Assembly: GCF_003664995.1 (NCBI RefSeq)
Contig: NZ_JFHL01000013.1
Location: 17,191 to 81,190 of the forward strand
Source of the DNA: Mesotoga sp. BH458_6_3_2_1
GTDB lineage: Bacteria > Thermotogota > Thermotogae > Petrotogales > Kosmotogaceae
Direction of reading: 5' to 3'
DNA length: 64,000 nucleotides
In this document: positions 26,629 through 35,343 of the stretch, piece after piece
Layout of the letters: every line of letters starts with the position of its first letter
Numbering within the stretch: the stretch's first letter is position 1
Notes under the pieces: generated by a model
What the model saw: only the letters and a program-made list of their open reading frames with translations
What the model was told of the DNA's origin: nothing
The model's database searches: none
Program-made: the position numbers and the translations under genes

Positions 26629-29399
26629 TGGCCGTTGAGAGAGGGAAATATTGGCTAAGACACATCGTCTTGATCGTCATCGTTGTGGTGGTCCTCTTCC
26701 CAATGGTCTGGCTCGTAAGCACATCGATAAGGAGAGATCAGGCAGCATTCTCATCGAACCTCTTCTCCAGCAGGGTTACTTTCCAGCACTACAGAAATCT
26801 CCTCTTTCCAGAGAGAAGTGTGGGAAGGTTAATTCTCGATCTGCAAAGCGCCACATACGCCACCGGAGATTACAGGGGAAGAAGTCAGGAGGACCTGAAG
26901 AAAACTGTGGAGAGGTATCTCGCCAAGTTCGACTCACTAATGGATGAAAGTGTTGACAAGGTTGCTGCAGTCGAAGAAGGCACGACCTCTATAGAGAATG
27001 CATTGATAGATAAGGAAAGCAAAATCATTGAGGAAATGAACGAACTGAGACTCAAAGACAAGAACCTTTTCGAAGAAAGGCTGAAAGAGATCGGCGATGT
27101 CGGTGAAGTTAAGACAGCATATGCGATCGGCGAAATCCTTCAAACGACGTCCCCATCTCTGGAGGGGGACTATCGATTCTATCTGGATTTGCTTGGTGAG
27201 AGAGCAGCCCCGATCTCTGATTCTCTTGAAAGATACAGGGAACTCTATGATGAAGTCTTTGTTCACAGGAACGAGACACTGAGCGCAATCGAGACTCTCG
27301 AGTTTGAGAATAAAGTCGAAGTAGTCCATTCCCTGGAGTCAATTCAAAACTACATATCTCTCTCTGAAATAGATTACTCGGAATGGAGAAAGGTTGAATG
27401 GCTAAGAGTAATAAACAGATATCTCAGGGACGTTGAATCATCGCTGCCAGAAGACAGGGCCGCTGAGTTGAGTCGAACTAGAACAAGTCTCTACGATTCT
27501 TTCAAGTCGGCAGGTGAGGCTTGGGAAGCTGCAACAGCGGCTGCTGAAAGCGTATCTGAGGAGTTGTCCTCTCTTGCAGGAGAAGCTTTTGGAGCAAAAT
27601 ACTATGAATACATCGAGGCAAACGAAAGGCTGTCGGTTGTGGAGAGCAAAATAGAGTCGGCTAAAAAGTCACTTGTCGTCTCAGAATCTGCATTGGCAGA
27701 GCTGGAAGACTCGCTGCAGGTTGCCATGCCTACACTGGTATCGGAAACGAGAAAGCTGTCTGCTTTGATTCTTCCACTGCAAATCGTAATCTCGAAGGGT
27801 ATCGAAAACCGAACAGCCGTCACAGAAGCTAAACTCACGGCTTCATTGAATGAGGTTATTTTTGCAAGGGAGACCATCGATACTGTTCAAGGACAGTTAT
27901 CGGAAATGGAGAATGTCCGGGAACTGTCGGCAGTTCTTTCCGAACTGTCAGGAGAAATGGCCTGGTTCTCAGACAACAGAGAAACTCTTTCAAGCGCCTC
28001 AGGAAACTCTGAAGTCTCAAATGGGATAGATGTAATAAATACCGCTCTTTCGAATCTCTCGCGTATCCTTCCGGTACTAAAGGCTAGTGTCTCGGAGTAC
28101 GTTGAAGTCTCAGAAAACACAACAGAACTCAGGGCGGAACTGAAATCTTTGGAAGAGGAAAGCGAGCTTCTCGATGAAAAGATCTCCTCACTTCAGGAAG
28201 AAGCAGACATAGCAGAGGATGAATACGCAAAGGCTCTGGAAGCGATAAACGTAAGAACGGCCATGTTGTCTGTGGAAGAGGAGATCAACTCGCTGGATGA
28301 AGCCAGAGATTATGTACTGAGTCTCACAGATGTTTTGAATGACTATTTCAAAATAAGGTCTTCAAACCGCTACAGGGCACTTGCCTGGTACGATGATTTT
28401 GCCAGGGCTAACGTGGAGGCAAAAGAGGGAACAGACCTGTTGAATCAGCTGATTTCCAGCATGAGGTCTATGAAGTATGAACTCGCTTTGAAGGTAAACA
28501 ACTACATAGATCTTAGATTTCTCGGAACTTCAGTAACGCTGGAAGACTTCGGAAAGATGCAGGAGACGTACAATTCCCTCTTTCAACAAGTAAACGCCAA
28601 ATACCAGCGTGCCTCCAGGCTTATATCCGATCTGATCGAGAAACCTGCCTCTTATTCATCTTCATACTCCGAAGATTTGAGAGAGATAGACAAGGCCCTT
28701 TTCAGAACCAATCAGATCTGGGCTCAAAAGGAGAGTACCTACTTTTATTTTGTCAGATGGCTGTTGAATTCGGTAATCGTTGCTCTGTCCGTGTCGCTCA
28801 TCAGCGTCGCTGTTGCCTCTCTTGCAGCCTATCCGTTCAGCAGGATGCGATTCCGTGGAAGAAAACAGGGGCTACTCGGTCTGCTGTTGATCCAGATGTT
28901 CCCGACGATAATGTTCATGGTTGCACTATACGCATTGCTACAGTTCATGGGGAGCGTGATTCCCTTCCTGGGGCTTAACACACTCGGTGGGCTAATTTTC
29001 GCTTATTCCGGCGGAATAGCCTTCAACATCTGGCTGATCAAGGGGTATTATGACACAATCTCAAACTCGCTCGAAGAGGCCGCAATGATCGATGGGGCCA
29101 CAAAATTCCAGGCCTTTTCAAAGGTGATTTTGCCGCTTGCCAGACCGATTCTGGCTGTTGTGGCTATTCTTACATTTATGAACATCTTCAACGAGTATTT
29201 GATTGCCAGGATACTCCTCCAGGATATGAACAAATGGACTTACGCGGTAGGGCTCTGGCAGTTTTCGGGAAGATTCGAGACAAGCTGGGGTCCATTCACT
29301 GCAGCGGCTCTCATCGGGGCAGTTCCGATGGTGATCTTCTTCCTGGTGTTACAGGATTACATCGTTGGAGGGCTTACACAAGGAGGAGTGAAAGAGTAG
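26628..29399 (+). CDS. malG: MalG-type permease with a ~640-residue coiled-coil insertion
   Basis: 923 residues, about three times the usual MalG. TM1 is at residues ~12-33 and the normal post-TM1 segment (VTFQHYRNLLF) ends near 60. Residues ~62-704 are almost entirely charged heptad-like helix, rich in Glu, Ser, Leu and Ala. They predict long coiled coils between TM1 and TM2, outside the membrane. The permease core resumes at residue ~704 with about five helices and the EAA loop SLEEAAMIDGATKFQAF. No frameshift is needed and codon use does not change. The core identity is certain; the inserted domain's role is not known. Confidence 0.92.
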   Translation: MAVERGKYWLRHIVLIVIVVVVLFPMVWLVSTSIRRDQAAFSSNLFSSRVTFQHYRNLLFPERSVGRLILDLQSATYATGDYRGRSQEDLKKTVERYLAKFDSLMDESVDKVAAVEEGTTSIENALIDKESKIIEEMNELRLKDKNLFEERLKEIGDVGEVKTAYAIGEILQTTSPSLEGDYRFYLDLLGERAAPISDSLERYRELYDEVFVHRNETLSAIETLEFENKVEVVHSLESIQNYISLSEIDYSEWRKVEWLRVINRYLRDVESSLPEDRAAELSRTRTSLYDSFKSAGEAWEAATAAAESVSEELSSLAGEAFGAKYYEYIEANERLSVVESKIESAKKSLVVSESALAELEDSLQVAMPTLVSETRKLSALILPLQIVISKGIENRTAVTEAKLTASLNEVIFARETIDTVQGQLSEMENVRELSAVLSELSGEMAWFSDNRETLSSASGNSEVSNGIDVINTALSNLSRILPVLKASVSEYVEVSENTTELRAELKSLEEESELLDEKISSLQEEADIAEDEYAKALEAINVRTAMLSVEEEINSLDEARDYVLSLTDVLNDYFKIRSSNRYRALAWYDDFARANVEAKEGTDLLNQLISSMRSMKYELALKVNNYIDLRFLGTSVTLEDFGKMQETYNSLFQQVNAKYQRASRLISDLIEKPASYSSSYSEDLREIDKALFRTNQIWAQKESTYFYFVRWLLNSVIVALSVSLISVAVASLAAYPFSRMRFRGRKQGLLGLLLIQMFPTIMFMVALYALLQFMGSVIPFLGLNTLGGLIFAYSGGIAFNIWLIKGYYDTISNSLEEAAMIDGATKFQAFSKVILPLARPILAVVAILTFMNIFNEYLIARILLQDMNKWTYAVGLWQFSGRFETSWGPFTAAALIGAVPMVIFFLVLQDYIVGGLTQGGVKE

Positions 29400-29456
29400 T
29401 TTCACTCGACGTGTTCTTCCCTGCAGACATATAATGAATCAGCAATGACGAATTCT

Positions 29457-29495
29457 GAGCCCTTTCCGGCTGTAAGGCCGGAATCGGGCTCTTTC
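29457..29495 (+). terminator. Probable terminator after malG
   Basis: A two-part stem: GAGCCC + TTCCGGC pair with GCCGGAA + GGGCTC (29457-29470 / 29477-29491), with a small bulge, followed by TTTC. The stem is strong but the T-run is short. The rest of the 275-bp gap holds a lone TATAAT-like box near 29563-29570 and no other gene. Confidence 0.6.
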
Positions 29496-29674
29496 ACAAG
29501 AGCAGTTTCGAAGACAAGTGCTGGTTCTGCGTTTGTCTGTAAAAAAGCCGAGGCAGAGATCGTATATAATTGTAGAAATGATTATGAACCCAAGCCAATA
29601 TTGATTTTCGGAAACAAGCATTTCTTAACGAGTCTCGCCTTGCTTTGGTGTGCAAAGAGTGGAAGGAGTTTCCA

Positions 29675-30859
29675 ATGGAGTTCATCTATCCACGATACGA
29701 CAATAATTCTATAGTAAACCTATCGGCGGCTATTCTTAAGCATTTCGGTGCTGAGATACCCTCAGGGGTGAAGGGGTACTCTTTCACTGAGAACGGACTG
29801 AGTCTTGAAGGAATAGAGAAGCTTGCCGTGTTCGTCGTAGATGCAGTCGGTTACTTCAATCTCTTGAAAGTGCTTGAGAGCAACCGCTTCAAATACTTCA
29901 CCAGAGAGGACGTGAGAATGCTTACATCAGTCTTTCCTTCGACCACTTCGAGCGCTCTCACCTCGATATTCACAGCATCGGTACCGGGAGAACACGGAAT
30001 ACTGGGTTACCTGCAAAATATACCTGAGTACGGCGGGCTTGTTAATATGATCGAATTGACTCCTTACACTCAGGACAGAGACAATCTAACCAGACTGGGC
30101 TTCGATCCTCTTAAGTACAATCAGAGACCAACCGTCTTTGAATCTCTTAAAGAAGTGGGAGTAAGAGGATACCACCTTACTTCGAAGAGCTTCGTGAACA
30201 CAGGCTTGACGAGGATGCATTCGCGCGGAGGTATAGCACGGGGCGTTCACGGCCTCGGCGATATGTTTGAAGAGTTAGATGGCATTCTTTCATCGGAAGA
30301 AGGTTCAAACTTGACCATCGTCTACTGGGGACTTATCGACACATACGGGCACAGATACGGACCAAACTCCCTGTCGTATATTTCAGAGACCGCACTACTG
30401 CTCTCCGCAATTGAAAGGTTTTTCCAAGAGAGGGTTCAACAAAACACGGCTTTCTTAATCACGGCCGATCACGGTCAGCTTGAGACCCCCTGGGAACACG
30501 AGATCTGGTGGTCAAAGTTCGATCCTGTCTTTGAGGAGATGTACTCGATGCCCGGAGGCGAGCAACGGATGTCTTACATCTATTCTCTCGACAGAGAAAG
30601 GACCAGGATGAAGATGGAAGAGGAGTTTGGAGACTATGTAGAGATTATAGAACCATCGGGAATAAATGAGATTAAGCTCTTTGGAAAACCTCTGACTAAT
30701 ACTCTCAGAAAGAGAAGAGGTGAGTTGATAACTATCTCTAAGGGCGATTATTCGTTGTGTTTCAAATACACCGGGCAGGAACACTCTCTCAAAGGGAGGC
30801 ACGGGGGACTGACTCCTGAGGAAATGTTTGTTCCACTGATTCTTCTGAGAAAAGACTAA
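29675..30859 (+). CDS. Alkaline phosphatase superfamily / type I phosphodiesterase-nucleotide pyrophosphatase
   Basis: 394 residues from ATG behind AAGGAG. The metal sites of the family are in order: Asp in FVVDAVGY, a Thr-rich nucleophile region FPSTTSSALTS, IDTYGHRYGP, TADHGQLETP and GRHGGLTPEEM. It has no signal peptide, so it acts in the cytoplasm on a phosphodiester or pyrophosphate substrate that cannot be named from sequence. It is convergent with tsaB, with only 2 bases between the genes. Confidence 0.85.
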   Translation: MEFIYPRYDNNSIVNLSAAILKHFGAEIPSGVKGYSFTENGLSLEGIEKLAVFVVDAVGYFNLLKVLESNRFKYFTREDVRMLTSVFPSTTSSALTSIFTASVPGEHGILGYLQNIPEYGGLVNMIELTPYTQDRDNLTRLGFDPLKYNQRPTVFESLKEVGVRGYHLTSKSFVNTGLTRMHSRGGIARGVHGLGDMFEELDGILSSEEGSNLTIVYWGLIDTYGHRYGPNSLSYISETALLLSAIERFFQERVQQNTAFLITADHGQLETPWEHEIWWSKFDPVFEEMYSMPGGEQRMSYIYSLDRERTRMKMEEEFGDYVEIIEPSGINEIKLFGKPLTNTLRKRRGELITISKGDYSLCFKYTGQEHSLKGRHGGLTPEEMFVPLILLRKD

Positions 30860-30861
30860 TG

Positions 30862-31512
30862 TTATCCTTCGGACTTCTTCTCCCAGTTTATCTCGGCTAT
30901 TGACTTCTGAAGATATATCGGCTCCAAACTGGAGTACTTTATTGTATCCCCGCCAGAGAACTTCTCGACCGCAACGTCCCTCATTACAGAGGGATCGCAA
31001 CGCTCCACATGACTAATTCTGAAGCCGTCAAATTCAGGATCCATATCGCCATCTAGGAAGAGCTCGATCTCTGAAGCATCGATTCGGGATACGAGTTCTG
31101 CGGTACTTGTGAAACTCGTCGCTCCAAACGGAATTCCCTTTCTGTACTCTCTCCAGTAATAGTGCCCCTCTCTTCCACGTCTCAAGACAACGAATCTCTC
31201 GCTATCGATCGGCCTTGCAAGAATGTCAAGAGAGTTGAACTGGACGGTGGGAAGATCAAAGGGAAAGGCCATTCCTTTTGCCGTTGAGATACCGACCCTC
31301 AGTCCCGTTAGCGAACCGGGCCCTACCCCAACTCCAATAAAATCGAGTTCCGAGGCCTTGAGATTCAAGTTGTCTATTGACTGTTTAATAATTACGGCCA
31401 GCATCGAGCCGTATCTGTCGACCTCTTGCGCTTTTATATCAATAACTGCCCTGCCATTACTGACAGAGAGAAGAAGGGTTCTTGAAGAAGTGTCGAAACA
31501 TATGTACCTCAT
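30862..31512 (-). CDS. tsaB: tRNA threonylcarbamoyladenosine biosynthesis protein TsaB
   Basis: 216 residues. ASKHA-fold protein that with TsaD, TsaE and TsaC makes t6A37 in ANN-decoding tRNAs. The N-terminus ICFDTSSRTLLLSV and the interface motif GVGPGSLTGLRVGISTAKG are diagnostic. It is the last gene of the hrcA transcript, 9 bases after the YitT gene, so it may share heat-shock control. Confidence 0.92.
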   Translation of the reverse strand: MRYICFDTSSRTLLLSVSNGRAVIDIKAQEVDRYGSMLAVIIKQSIDNLNLKASELDFIGVGVGPGSLTGLRVGISTAKGMAFPFDLPTVQFNSLDILARPIDSERFVVLRRGREGHYYWREYRKGIPFGATSFTSTAELVSRIDASEIELFLDGDMDPEFDGFRISHVERCDPSVMRDVAVEKFSGGDTIKYSSLEPIYLQKSIAEINWEKKSEG

Positions 31513-31521
31513 CGCATCTCC

Positions 31522-32379
31522 TCAATTGAGATTCTTGAAGCCCTCACCGAAGACTTCAGAATTGTTTACAATTATCACAAAGGCCCGTTTGTCTGTAGCT
31601 TTCACAATGTGCCTCAACTGTCCGATCTCTCTCCGCCTTATCGAAACCATAAGGACCGGCCTCTCCTCGCCGGAGAAACCACCGGTGGCCTTAAGCATTG
31701 TCGTACCGCGCTCCATCTCTTTGATGATTCGATTCTTGATCGCTTCACTTTCCTTGCTTATCACAAAGGCCGTCCTGGTGTTCCCCACACCCTCGATTAT
31801 TCCGTCTATTGTCTTGCTAGTGGTGAAAATCGTGATAATTCCGTACATAGCCGCAATTGGGCCGAACACAACGACCGCAAGCATGGTTATTAACGAATCG
31901 CTTATCAGTAGACCCGTACCGGTACTGAAGCCCAGATACTTGGAGAATATCATGGCAAGGATATCCGTACCACCGGTCGAGGCCCCTCGCCAGAGAACCA
32001 AACCCATTCCCGCGCCTGCAATTACACCGCCGTAGATTGCCACTAGAAGAAACCCATCTTGAGTCGTAGAGGCATCGAAAACGGGGAATTTCATTCTCTG
32101 AAGGATATCGACACTCAAGGACATTAGAACCGCAGAGTATATTGACTTTATTCCAAAACCCACTCCCAGAATCACGAAGGCAAGAAGAAAGAGAGCGATG
32201 TTGTACACAAACATCTGGGCGCCCACCCAGAGTCCAAAGACCCTGAAAACAATTATTGCCAGCCCACTAACCCCACCGGCAATGATGTTGTTTGGGATCA
32301 TGAATGACACTATTGATACTGCGGTCAGTACTGATCCGACCGTGATCAGAAAGTAATCAAGAAAAGTCTTCCTGCTCAA
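31522..32379 (-). CDS. YitT-family membrane protein (DUF161/DUF2179)
   Basis: 285 residues. Five or six hydrophobic segments (residues ~10-190) contain the family glycine motifs (NNIIAGGVSGLAII, GASTGGTDILAMI). A C-terminal soluble DUF2179 domain follows (RGTTMLKATGGFSG, then a beta-strand core). The TTG start lies 1 base after the dnaJ stop, implying translational coupling. The function of the family is unknown. Confidence 0.88.
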   Translation of the reverse strand: MSRKTFLDYFLITVGSVLTAVSIVSFMIPNNIIAGGVSGLAIIVFRVFGLWVGAQMFVYNIALFLLAFVILGVGFGIKSIYSAVLMSLSVDILQRMKFPVFDASTTQDGFLLVAIYGGVIAGAGMGLVLWRGASTGGTDILAMIFSKYLGFSTGTGLLISDSLITMLAVVVFGPIAAMYGIITIFTTSKTIDGIIEGVGNTRTAFVISKESEAIKNRIIKEMERGTTMLKATGGFSGEERPVLMVSIRRREIGQLRHIVKATDKRAFVIIVNNSEVFGEGFKNLN

Positions 32380-32380
32380 T

Positions 32381-33508
32381 TCAATCTACAACCCTCGAAT
32401 TCTTGAGCTTTGCAATTTGCTGTAGAAGTTTCTTCTCCTTGCTTGAAGGTTTGCCAATATTGACTCTTACAGTTACCAGGAGATCTCCGCGCCTACCTCC
32501 AGATACACTGGGAACGCCGAGATTCTTCATTCTGAAGACCGTGTTGGGACTTGTCCCCGCCGGGACTTTTAGGGTCTCCGTTCCTCCCTCGGGAAGCTGA
32601 ACCTCTGACGTGGTACCCAGAGCCGCTTCAACATAGTCTATCTCTTTGCTGACATAAAGATCATTCCCGCTACGCCTAAATTCTGTGGGCATTTCGACCC
32701 TCACACTGACGTAAAGATCGCCATACGGGCCTCCATTCTGTCCTGCATTCCCATGACCACCAATCCTTAGGGTTGCACCATTTTCAACACCGGCGGGAAT
32801 AGTCACACTGACCTTGTGTCTCTCCTTCTCAAAGCCTCTTCCACCGCAAACACCACATCGCTTGTCTATTATTCTTCCTGAACCATTGCAGGTGTTGCAG
32901 GCATGAGTATTGCTGAACATACCAAAGAATGATCTATGCTCTTCCTTCACGTAACCGCTGCCGTTACACGTAGGACAGGTTCTATAACTTGTGCCACCCT
33001 CTGCACCCGTTCCGTTACAGCTTTGACAGACCTTGTTCCTGTCGTACTCGAGAACTACTTTCTTCCCCAGGATTACGTCTCTCAGCTCAATAACGACCGA
33101 CGCGTGAATATCCTCTCCCCTGACCGCTCTCGGACCCTGAGATCTGCTCGTAGCACCGGATCTGTTTCCTCCAAAGAAAACGTCGAAGACATCCTGGAAA
33201 TCCCCAAAGATGTCATCGAAACTCCCTCCGGCATTACCCGGAGTCCTCCCCGAACCGCGGCTGAAGGAAGAGGGGTCGCCAACATATCCGAAACGGTCGA
33301 ACATTGCCCTCTTTTCCTTGTCGGAGAGAACCTCATACGCCTCCTGGATTTCTTTGAACTTCGATTCTGCATCCTTCTTACTGGATCCCTTATAGGCGTC
33401 AGGATGCCATTCCTTGACCAGTTTCCTGTAGGCCTTTCTTATATCTTCATCGGAAGCGTTTCGAGAGACTCCGAGAATCTCATAATAATCTTTTCTTGAC
33501 TGAGCCAT
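32381..33508 (-). CDS. dnaJ: Chaperone DnaJ (Hsp40)
   Basis: 375 residues, full-length type I. The J domain is at residues ~5-70 with the HPD motif (KEWHPDAYKG), then a Gly/Phe-rich linker. A zinc-binding domain carries four CxxCxGxG-type repeats (CQSCNGTGAEG, CPTCNGSGYV, CNTCNGSGRI, CGVCGGRGFE), and two C-terminal substrate-binding domains follow. It stimulates the DnaK ATPase. dnaK is not in the window. GGTGGTGAT precedes the ATG. Confidence 0.97.
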   Translation of the reverse strand: MAQSRKDYYEILGVSRNASDEDIRKAYRKLVKEWHPDAYKGSSKKDAESKFKEIQEAYEVLSDKEKRAMFDRFGYVGDPSSFSRGSGRTPGNAGGSFDDIFGDFQDVFDVFFGGNRSGATSRSQGPRAVRGEDIHASVVIELRDVILGKKVVLEYDRNKVCQSCNGTGAEGGTSYRTCPTCNGSGYVKEEHRSFFGMFSNTHACNTCNGSGRIIDKRCGVCGGRGFEKERHKVSVTIPAGVENGATLRIGGHGNAGQNGGPYGDLYVSVRVEMPTEFRRSGNDLYVSKEIDYVEAALGTTSEVQLPEGGTETLKVPAGTSPNTVFRMKNLGVPSVSGGRRGDLLVTVRVNIGKPSSKEKKLLQQIAKLKNSRVVD

Positions 33509-33529
33509 CTATATCACCACCGAAGGCTC

Positions 33530-34180
33530 TCATTCGAACTCGGAAGAGTTGTTTACGGCAACAACGACTCTAGCAGGCTTGAGAACCTTACCATTCAATT
33601 TATATCCGCTTTTCACAACACCAAACACGGCCATGTCCGGAACCTCTTCTGAAGAAACGGTCCCCTCGACCTCATGGGAAAAGGGGTCAAAGGGCTTACC
33701 GATCTCGGGGATTATTAGGGAGAGCCCTTCGTCAAACATTAGCCGCTCGATAGATTTGTGAATCAATCTGATACCCGAGACTAGACCCTCGCTTGAATCT
33801 TCTGTGTTTTCCAGGGCACGTCCAAGATTATCGTATACATCTATTAGTTTGAGAATCGTCCTCTCTTTGTGTCTCTTTGAATTCTCTTCAGACTCTCGAA
33901 TCAGGGCATTTCTGTAGTTGATGAATTCCGCTCTAAGTCTCGCATTCTCTTCCTTAAGAGCTCTTATCTCATTCTTCAAAACTTCTGACTCGTCTATCTC
34001 TGACTCTTCTACAGAGGCATTTGGCTTTTCATCGCTCACTTCTTGGGCATCCTTCATTCCTTCTATTTCTGACTCTTCGCGGACTTCGGATTCCTGTATC
34101 TTGTTCTCTCCAAGTCTTTCTTTCTCATCGAATTCCTTTCTGATTTCTTCAAGATTCTTCTCGTCTCTGTCTTGCATCAT
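33530..34180 (-). CDS. grpE: Nucleotide exchange factor GrpE
   Basis: 216 residues. The first ~90 residues are very acidic and helical, predicting the long dimeric coiled coil. The conserved core follows (NEIRALKEENARLRAEFINY, then the C-terminal beta domain ending GYKLNGKVLKPARVVV). It releases ADP from DnaK. Two consecutive ATG codons occur at the start behind GGAGG. It sits 12 bases after hrcA. Confidence 0.95.
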   Translation of the reverse strand: MMQDRDEKNLEEIRKEFDEKERLGENKIQESEVREESEIEGMKDAQEVSDEKPNASVEESEIDESEVLKNEIRALKEENARLRAEFINYRNALIRESEENSKRHKERTILKLIDVYDNLGRALENTEDSSEGLVSGIRLIHKSIERLMFDEGLSLIIPEIGKPFDPFSHEVEGTVSSEEVPDMAVFGVVKSGYKLNGKVLKPARVVVAVNNSSEFE

Positions 34181-34192
34181 ATTGCTTTCCTC

Positions 34193-35236
34193 CTATCTAT
34201 TCGAAAAAACCTCTGATAATCTATTTATTGAAAAGCTCAAGTACGCGTTTATCTTCTCGTAGTAGGTCAGCTTTGGCGAAATAATGAAGACATATCCTAT
34301 CTTCTCATTCTTTCTTGTATATGGGGAGGCAAATACTGCGAAGTTCTTTAGTTCATCCCTTCCAACTTCATCGCCTATGAAGACCCTGTAATCATCAAAT
34401 TCACCAAAGGAACTCAGCAACAACTCAAGATTCCTCGGATTTTCGACAGATTTTACCAGCCCAGAGATATCTGAAGAATCTAGATGGTCGTTCGAAATAA
34501 TGAACTCGAGGCCGTACTTGTAGTACTTCTCTTCGTCTTCCTTCTCAAAAATGCTCTGTAAGAAGTGTATAATATCCTGCAATCTTCTGTCGTGCCACTG
34601 GTCGTATCTAAGCTCGACATTCTTGATTCCCTTTCTTATCTCACCGATCGTCTTTCCCACAACGGCCATATTTACGTACTTCTGAAAACTCGAAATATCG
34701 AAATCGCTGGTTCCCACAAAGACAGTAGTATTGAGGCTGACTCCAAGATCGGTGACTATTGACACATTGAGGTAGCCATCGGTTATCTTCGAAATCGCTA
34801 CGCTGTTAACAAGTAAGCTATCAAACTTGGGTTTCTCAATCACCACGAATCCCGACACGGCACGGGCAAGTATCCTTGTCATCCCCTGCAAGAGATGCTC
34901 CACATCACCGACAATGCTTGTCTGTCTTATAGCTATCGCAACATTGCTTTCCTGAAGATCATCCGTGATAGTCCTTACCGAATCAAGGTAGAACCTAAAC
35001 CCCTTGTCCGTCAGAACACGGCCCGCAGAGGTGTGCGGCTGGTATATGTATCCGAGAAACTCGAGTTTTCTCATATCATTTCTTACTGTTGCAGAACTGA
35101 ACTTGAGATTAGAGTGCTCCAGAACCTGCTTAGAACTCACAGGTTTTCCAGAAGAGATGTATTCTCTAGAAACGCAGTATAGCACCCTTATCTGCCTGGG
35201 ATTCAGTTCTGGGCCACCTGTTCGTTTTTTCGACAC
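34193..35236 (-). CDS. hrcA: Heat-inducible transcription repressor HrcA
   Basis: 347 residues. An N-terminal winged helix (NPRQIRVLYCVSREYISSGK, SSATVRNDMRKLEFLGYI, QPHTSAGRVLTDKGFRFY) binds CIRCE, then a GAF-like domain. It represses its own operon and needs GroEL for activity in the studied systems. The GTG start directly follows the right half-site of the CIRCE element. Confidence 0.96.
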   Translation of the reverse strand: MSKKRTGGPELNPRQIRVLYCVSREYISSGKPVSSKQVLEHSNLKFSSATVRNDMRKLEFLGYIYQPHTSAGRVLTDKGFRFYLDSVRTITDDLQESNVAIAIRQTSIVGDVEHLLQGMTRILARAVSGFVVIEKPKFDSLLVNSVAISKITDGYLNVSIVTDLGVSLNTTVFVGTSDFDISSFQKYVNMAVVGKTIGEIRKGIKNVELRYDQWHDRRLQDIIHFLQSIFEKEDEEKYYKYGLEFIISNDHLDSSDISGLVKSVENPRNLELLLSSFGEFDDYRVFIGDEVGRDELKNFAVFASPYTRKNEKIGYVFIISPKLTYYEKINAYLSFSINRLSEVFSNR

Positions 35237-35263
35237 TTAGCACTCCCTCCCATAGACTGCTAA
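35237..35263 (-). promoter_or_regulatory. CIRCE operator (HrcA binding site)
   Basis: On the minus strand TTAGCAGTC-N9-GAGTGCTAA, one mismatch from the consensus TTAGCACTC-N9-GAGTGCTAA. It spans the predicted transcription start, contains the ribosome-binding GGGAGG in its spacer, and ends immediately before the hrcA GTG. HrcA binding would block the start, and the folded RNA would also hide the ribosome site. Confidence 0.93.
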
Positions 35264-35266
35264 TAA

Positions 35267-35295
35267 ATGTTACCATATGCCGCCTCTGTTGTCAA
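35267..35295 (-). promoter_or_regulatory. Promoter of the hrcA heat-shock operon
   Basis: On the minus strand a perfect TTGACA (35290-35295) and TAACAT (35267-35272) are separated by 17 bp. The predicted start falls within CIRCE. Confidence 0.82.
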
Positions 35296-35317
35296 CTTCA
35301 GAGACCGATGATACAAT
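35289..35317 (+). promoter_or_regulatory. Promoter of the mur/fts operon
   Basis: TTGTCA (35289-35294) and TACAAT (35312-35317) separated by 17 bp, 27 bp before murE. Its -35 shares five of six bases with the hrcA -35 on the opposite strand. Confidence 0.75.
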
Positions 35318-35343
35318 CAATAAGAGCGAAAGGGGTGTGATCA

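Noticed and set aside
26628..29399. MalG insertion as a frameshift fusion of malG with another gene
   Set aside because: The frame is continuous, the permease sequence is intact on both sides, and base composition does not change; a true insertion fits better.
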